16,424 nt of DNA from DASZGL01 sp035938875 (GTDB lineage: Bacteria > Chloroflexota > Dormibacteria > Aeolococcales > Aeolococcaceae). Under the pieces are notes generated by a model that searched no databases, was not told the DNA's origin, and saw nothing but the letters and a program-made list of their open reading frames with translations. The position numbers were made by a program, and so were the translations under genes. Location of the stretch: contig DASZGL010000002.1 of the NCBI GenBank assembly GCA_035938875.1, forward strand, positions 1 through 16,424, read 5' to 3'. Positions 14,434-16,424 of the stretch are shown piece after piece (position 1 is the stretch's first letter; each line of letters opens with the position of its first letter).

Positions 14434-14439
14434 TATGCT
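14434..14439 (+). promoter_or_regulatory. Putative -10 box before thioredoxin-like gene
   Basis: TATGCT (TANNNT) ends 11 bases before the ATG at 14451. It would give a transcript with a leader of zero to about five bases, and there is no Shine-Dalgarno sequence. The thioredoxin-like gene may thus be expressed separately from the lipoprotein gene that ends 33 bp upstream of it. Confidence 0.4.
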
Positions 14440-14450
14440 CCCGGCCTTCG

Positions 14451-14783
14451 ATGGCCAAGCCGCTGACACTGACGGACGCGACCTTCAAGGACACCCTGCT
14501 GGGCAGCGATCAGCCCGTGCTCGTCGACTTCTGGGCGTCCTGGAATGCCACCTGCAAGGCGCTGGCGCCGTCGATAGGGGCGCTCGCCGACGAATACGAG
14601 GGGCGGATCGTCGTGGCCAAGCTCGACGTTGACGCCAACCCCGTGACCGCCTCGCTGTTCGGCGTGACCAGCATCCCCCAGCTGCTCATCTTCGTCGACG
14701 CTGAGCTGGTCACCCGCATCGTCGGCTATCGCAACCTCGAAGTGCTGCGCGCCGAGCTCGACGGCCTGCTCGCGCCGCGCTGA
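14451..14783 (+). CDS. Thioredoxin-fold protein with NATC instead of CGPC
   Basis: A 110-residue thioredoxin-fold protein that aligns without gaps to E. coli thioredoxin numbering in the core: Asp26 (VDFW), Trp31, Cys35, Lys36, cis-Pro76 (TSIPQ) and Gly92. The active site WCGPCK is WNATCK here: the nucleophilic Cys32 is Asn (AAT) and Gly-Pro is Ala-Thr, while the buried Cys35 remains. A Cys-to-Asn change needs at least two base changes, and all three motif residues differ, so a single read error does not explain it. It cannot carry out normal dithiol exchange; a monothiol, chaperone, scaffold or binding role is more likely. There is no signal peptide, so it is cytoplasmic. It follows the lipoprotein gene by 33 bp. 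Confidence 0.92.
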   Translation: MAKPLTLTDATFKDTLLGSDQPVLVDFWASWNATCKALAPSIGALADEYEGRIVVAKLDVDANPVTASLFGVTSIPQLLIFVDAELVTRIVGYRNLEVLRAELDGLLAPR

Positions 14784-14795
14784 GGGCCGCCCCGT

Positions 14796-14818
14796 GTGGA
14801 GCGCGTCATTCGCTCCAC
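14796..14818 (+). terminator. Hairpin after thioredoxin-like gene
   Basis: GTGGAGCG (14796-14803) and CGCTCCAC (14811-14818) pair perfectly over eight bases around a seven-base loop, 13 bases after the thioredoxin-like stop. There is no T-tract. It is a plausible U-less terminator closing the exporter cluster before the PucR-type gene. Confidence 0.5.
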
Positions 14819-14841
14819 CGCGGCACTGAAGCGCTCAGTCG

Positions 14842-14867
14842 AAAGGAGTATTGTCATGATCGGCTGA
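14842..14867 (+). other. Strong ribosome site followed by a 3-codon mini-ORF
   Basis: AAAGGAG (14842-14848) is the best Shine-Dalgarno match in the neighbourhood, and an ATG follows seven bases later (14856), but the frame is only ATG ATC GGC TGA. It lies in the leader of the PucR-type gene, about 80 bp before its start. TATTGT (14849-14854) overlaps it and could instead be a -10 box. Either reading would place a regulatory element here; neither is proven. Confidence 0.3.
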
Positions 14868-14947
14868 TTGGGCGGGGTTGCAAGGATCGGCGCCCGGACT
14901 GGGTGGGGGGCACACGTGGTGGGAGAGACAGCGACGGGAAGGGTACG

Positions 14948-16246
14948 GTGAGCGTCGGCATTGGCCACCGGCGTGCTGAGCGCACCGTCGATGAGCTCGC
15001 CGAACGGCTCTTCGAGGAGCTCGAGCGCCGCGTCGACGAGGTCGCGGTGCGCAGCCGGGACGCGATCGTCGGCGGCGTGCCGGCGTACGCGCGCATCCGC
15101 GACCCGGCCTTCGCCGAGAGCATCTACCGGCACTGCACGGAACACGTGCTGACGGTTGCCCGGGTGATGCGCGAGCAGCGCATGCCCACCGATGAGGAGC
15201 TCGACTTCGTCCGCCGCCAGGCGGTGCGCCGGGTGGGGACTGTGCCACTGGAGATGCTGCTCCACAGCTATCGCATCGGTCACCGCGTCATGTGGGAGTG
15301 GCTGCTCGCCGAAGCCGGCGACGAACCAGGCGCGGCGGAGATGGTGCGCACCCTGGTCAGTCGCACCATCGAATACACCGATGTCAGCAGCGTCGCCGCA
15401 ACCGAGGCGTACATTCGCGAGCAACAGCGACGGGATACCGACCGCGACCGCGCCCGCCGCGACCTCCTCGACGACCTCCTCGCCGGTCGCTTCCTCGACG
15501 GTGGCGACGACGCTCGCGTCCGCGCCACCGCGCTTGGCCTCGAGGTCAGCGGCGAATTCGTCGTCGCGGTCGCGGTGCCCGCCGACGGTCAGCCATCGCC
15601 ACCGCGCCTGCTGCACCTGGTCGCCGAGGCGGTCGGCGAGCACGGCACGGTGCAGAACCAGGCTGCGTTCGTCGTCGTCCGTCACGACGAGGTCGTCGCC
15701 CTGGTCCCGCTGCACAACCGGACCCTGCACGGCGTCCGCGTCCAGCTGAGTGCCGCGCTCGCCGATCTGCCGGGACCAGCGTCGAGCATGGTGGCAGGCA
15801 TCAGCGCACCGTGCAGCGGGCTCGCCGACTTTCCCCGGGGATACGAGGAGGCGCACCACGCGCTGCGCTTGAGCCGCGCCGACACGCCGGTGGTGATCCT
15901 CGGAGACGTCTCGCTTCTCGACTACCTGGTGGCCCACGCCGACGCCACCGCGGCTCGCGTCGTTGCACCGCGGGTGCAGCGTCTGCTCGACGACGACCGG
16001 CGCCATGACGGCGTCCTCGTCGATACGCTCGCCGCCTACGTGGACGCAGACCTCAACGTGGTGCGAGCCGCGCAGCGTCTCGGCGTGCATCCCAACACCG
16101 TGCACTACCGTTTGGGACGCATCGGTCAGCTCGCGGGCATCAACCCGCGTCGCGTCGCAGACCTCGTCGACGTGCTCACCTCGGTCCGCGTGCTCCGACA
16201 AGCCGCGCAGCGCGCCACCGCCCCGTTACACGCGAGCTCAACCTGA
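14948..16246 (+). CDS. PucR/CdaR-type transcriptional regulator
   Basis: A 432-residue regulator with the PucR-family layout: an N-terminal helical sensor-like region (about 8-160), a degenerate GGDEF-like middle domain (about 175-310, ending GYEEAHHALRLS) and a C-terminal helix-turn-helix (about 352-415) with AAQRLGVHPNTVHYRLGRI. Such proteins usually activate catabolic or stress genes in response to small metabolites. The GTG at 14948 is chosen because GGGAAGGG lies four bases upstream; an in-frame GTG at 14903 is the alternative. The gene follows the thioredoxin-like gene after a hairpin and is probably transcribed on its own. Its TGA (16244-16246) lies inside repeat copy B, so the last codons and the stop are shared with that element. 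Confidence 0.9.
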   Translation: MSVGIGHRRAERTVDELAERLFEELERRVDEVAVRSRDAIVGGVPAYARIRDPAFAESIYRHCTEHVLTVARVMREQRMPTDEELDFVRRQAVRRVGTVPLEMLLHSYRIGHRVMWEWLLAEAGDEPGAAEMVRTLVSRTIEYTDVSSVAATEAYIREQQRRDTDRDRARRDLLDDLLAGRFLDGGDDARVRATALGLEVSGEFVVAVAVPADGQPSPPRLLHLVAEAVGEHGTVQNQAAFVVVRHDEVVALVPLHNRTLHGVRVQLSAALADLPGPASSMVAGISAPCSGLADFPRGYEEAHHALRLSRADTPVVILGDVSLLDYLVAHADATAARVVAPRVQRLLDDDRRHDGVLVDTLAAYVDADLNVVRAAQRLGVHPNTVHYRLGRIGQLAGINPRRVADLVDVLTSVRVLRQAAQRATAPLHASST

Positions 16247-16424
16247 CGTCAACGAGCCTCGGCGGATGCCCACCCTGCGCACTGCAGCGGGCGGGCGTGG
16301 GACGTCATCGCAGCGGGTCATTGGAGCGCCGAGCAGTGCGCAGGCGCGACTGAGCGCAGGGACGCCAGAGGCGTCACAAGCGTGCCCGCAAGGTGATGTC
16401 TCGTGGCCGCCCGCGTCCTTGCCA
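16242..16424 (+). repeat. Dispersed intergenic repeat, copy B (may run past the window)
   Basis: The second copy of the element at 5146-5300, same orientation. It starts with CCTGACGTCAACGAGCC, which contains the stop codon of the PucR-type gene, and continues through ACCCTGCGC, GCGGGCGTGGG, GTGCGCAGGCGCGA, CGCAGGG, GCAAG and CCGCCC to the final TGCCA at the window edge. About 33 bases between the first and second blocks are absent from copy A. Inverted arms GCGGGCGG (16287-16294) and CCGCCCGC (16407-16414) bracket most of it. No gene is seen between 16247 and 16424. Confidence 0.65.

Noticed and set aside
14541..14558. Sequencing error as the cause of the missing thioredoxin cysteine
   Set aside because: At least two base changes are needed for Cys to Asn, and the neighbouring Gly-Pro is also replaced while the frame is intact.
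14890..14935. G-rich run in the PucR-gene leader as a G-quadruplex
   Set aside because: The G tracts are too few and irregularly spaced for a confident call in a GC-rich genome.
14726..16201. A very long open frame antisense to the PucR-type gene
   Set aside because: High-GC codon bias opens the opposite strand; the translation is low-complexity with no domain, and the plus-strand gene has a clear family.

Overview
This is a GC-rich (roughly 70% by eye), gene-dense bacterial window with actinobacterial-style features: many GTG starts, frequent 1-4 bp stop/start overlaps, TANNNT-type -10 boxes placed 7-11 bases before a start codon (leaderless or near-leaderless transcripts), an Rv1264-like class III adenylate cyclase and a PucR-type regulator. 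A high-GC Actinomycetota or a related high-GC soil lineage such as Candidatus Dormibacterota is my best guess. The species cannot be named from the sequence. I see no rRNA, tRNA, CRISPR array, phage gene or transposase.

Layout. (1) 1-2270, minus strand: an M19-type membrane dipeptidase, an alpha/beta hydrolase and the start of a small acetyltransferase-like protein, all overlapping by 1-4 bases; a peptide or amide catabolic operon. (2) 2375-4649, plus strand: a small His-rich membrane protein, then an OmpR-family response regulator and its histidine kinase. The DNA upstream carries a tandem 11-bp repeat resembling a response-regulator site. The kinase converges on a DinB-like protein (4646-5107), and both stop codons lie inside one perfect 22-bp palindrome. 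(3) 5146-5300: an intergenic repeat whose second copy lies at 16242-16424. (4) 5331-9929, minus strand: response regulator, histidine kinase, adenylate cyclase, short-chain dehydrogenase and GNAT acetyltransferase, tightly packed and probably at least partly co-transcribed. (5) 10121-14783, plus strand, divergent from (4): membrane-fusion protein, ABC ATPase, MacB-like permease, a lipoprotein with a duplicated Cys-bracketed domain, and a thioredoxin-fold protein whose active site is NATC instead of CGPC. (6) 14948-16246: a PucR/CdaR-type regulator whose stop codon lies inside the second repeat copy.

How it may work together. The divergent two-component system in (4) is the obvious candidate regulator of the export operon in (5): the shared intergenic region has two 22-bp direct repeats 72 bp apart, and the nearer one overlaps a likely leaderless promoter of the export operon. 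The export locus looks like a MacAB-type system without a recognisable outer-membrane channel. Instead, the adaptor has a Cys-bracketed, Pro-rich loop at the tip of its coiled-coil hairpin, and a Gly-rich, Cys-containing lipoprotein is encoded next to it. The adenylate cyclase gene follows the kinase directly, so cAMP production may be linked to the same signal.

The least explained items are the dispersed repeat, the NATC thioredoxin and the Cys/Gly-rich lipoprotein-adaptor pair. No single element proves a wholly new system.
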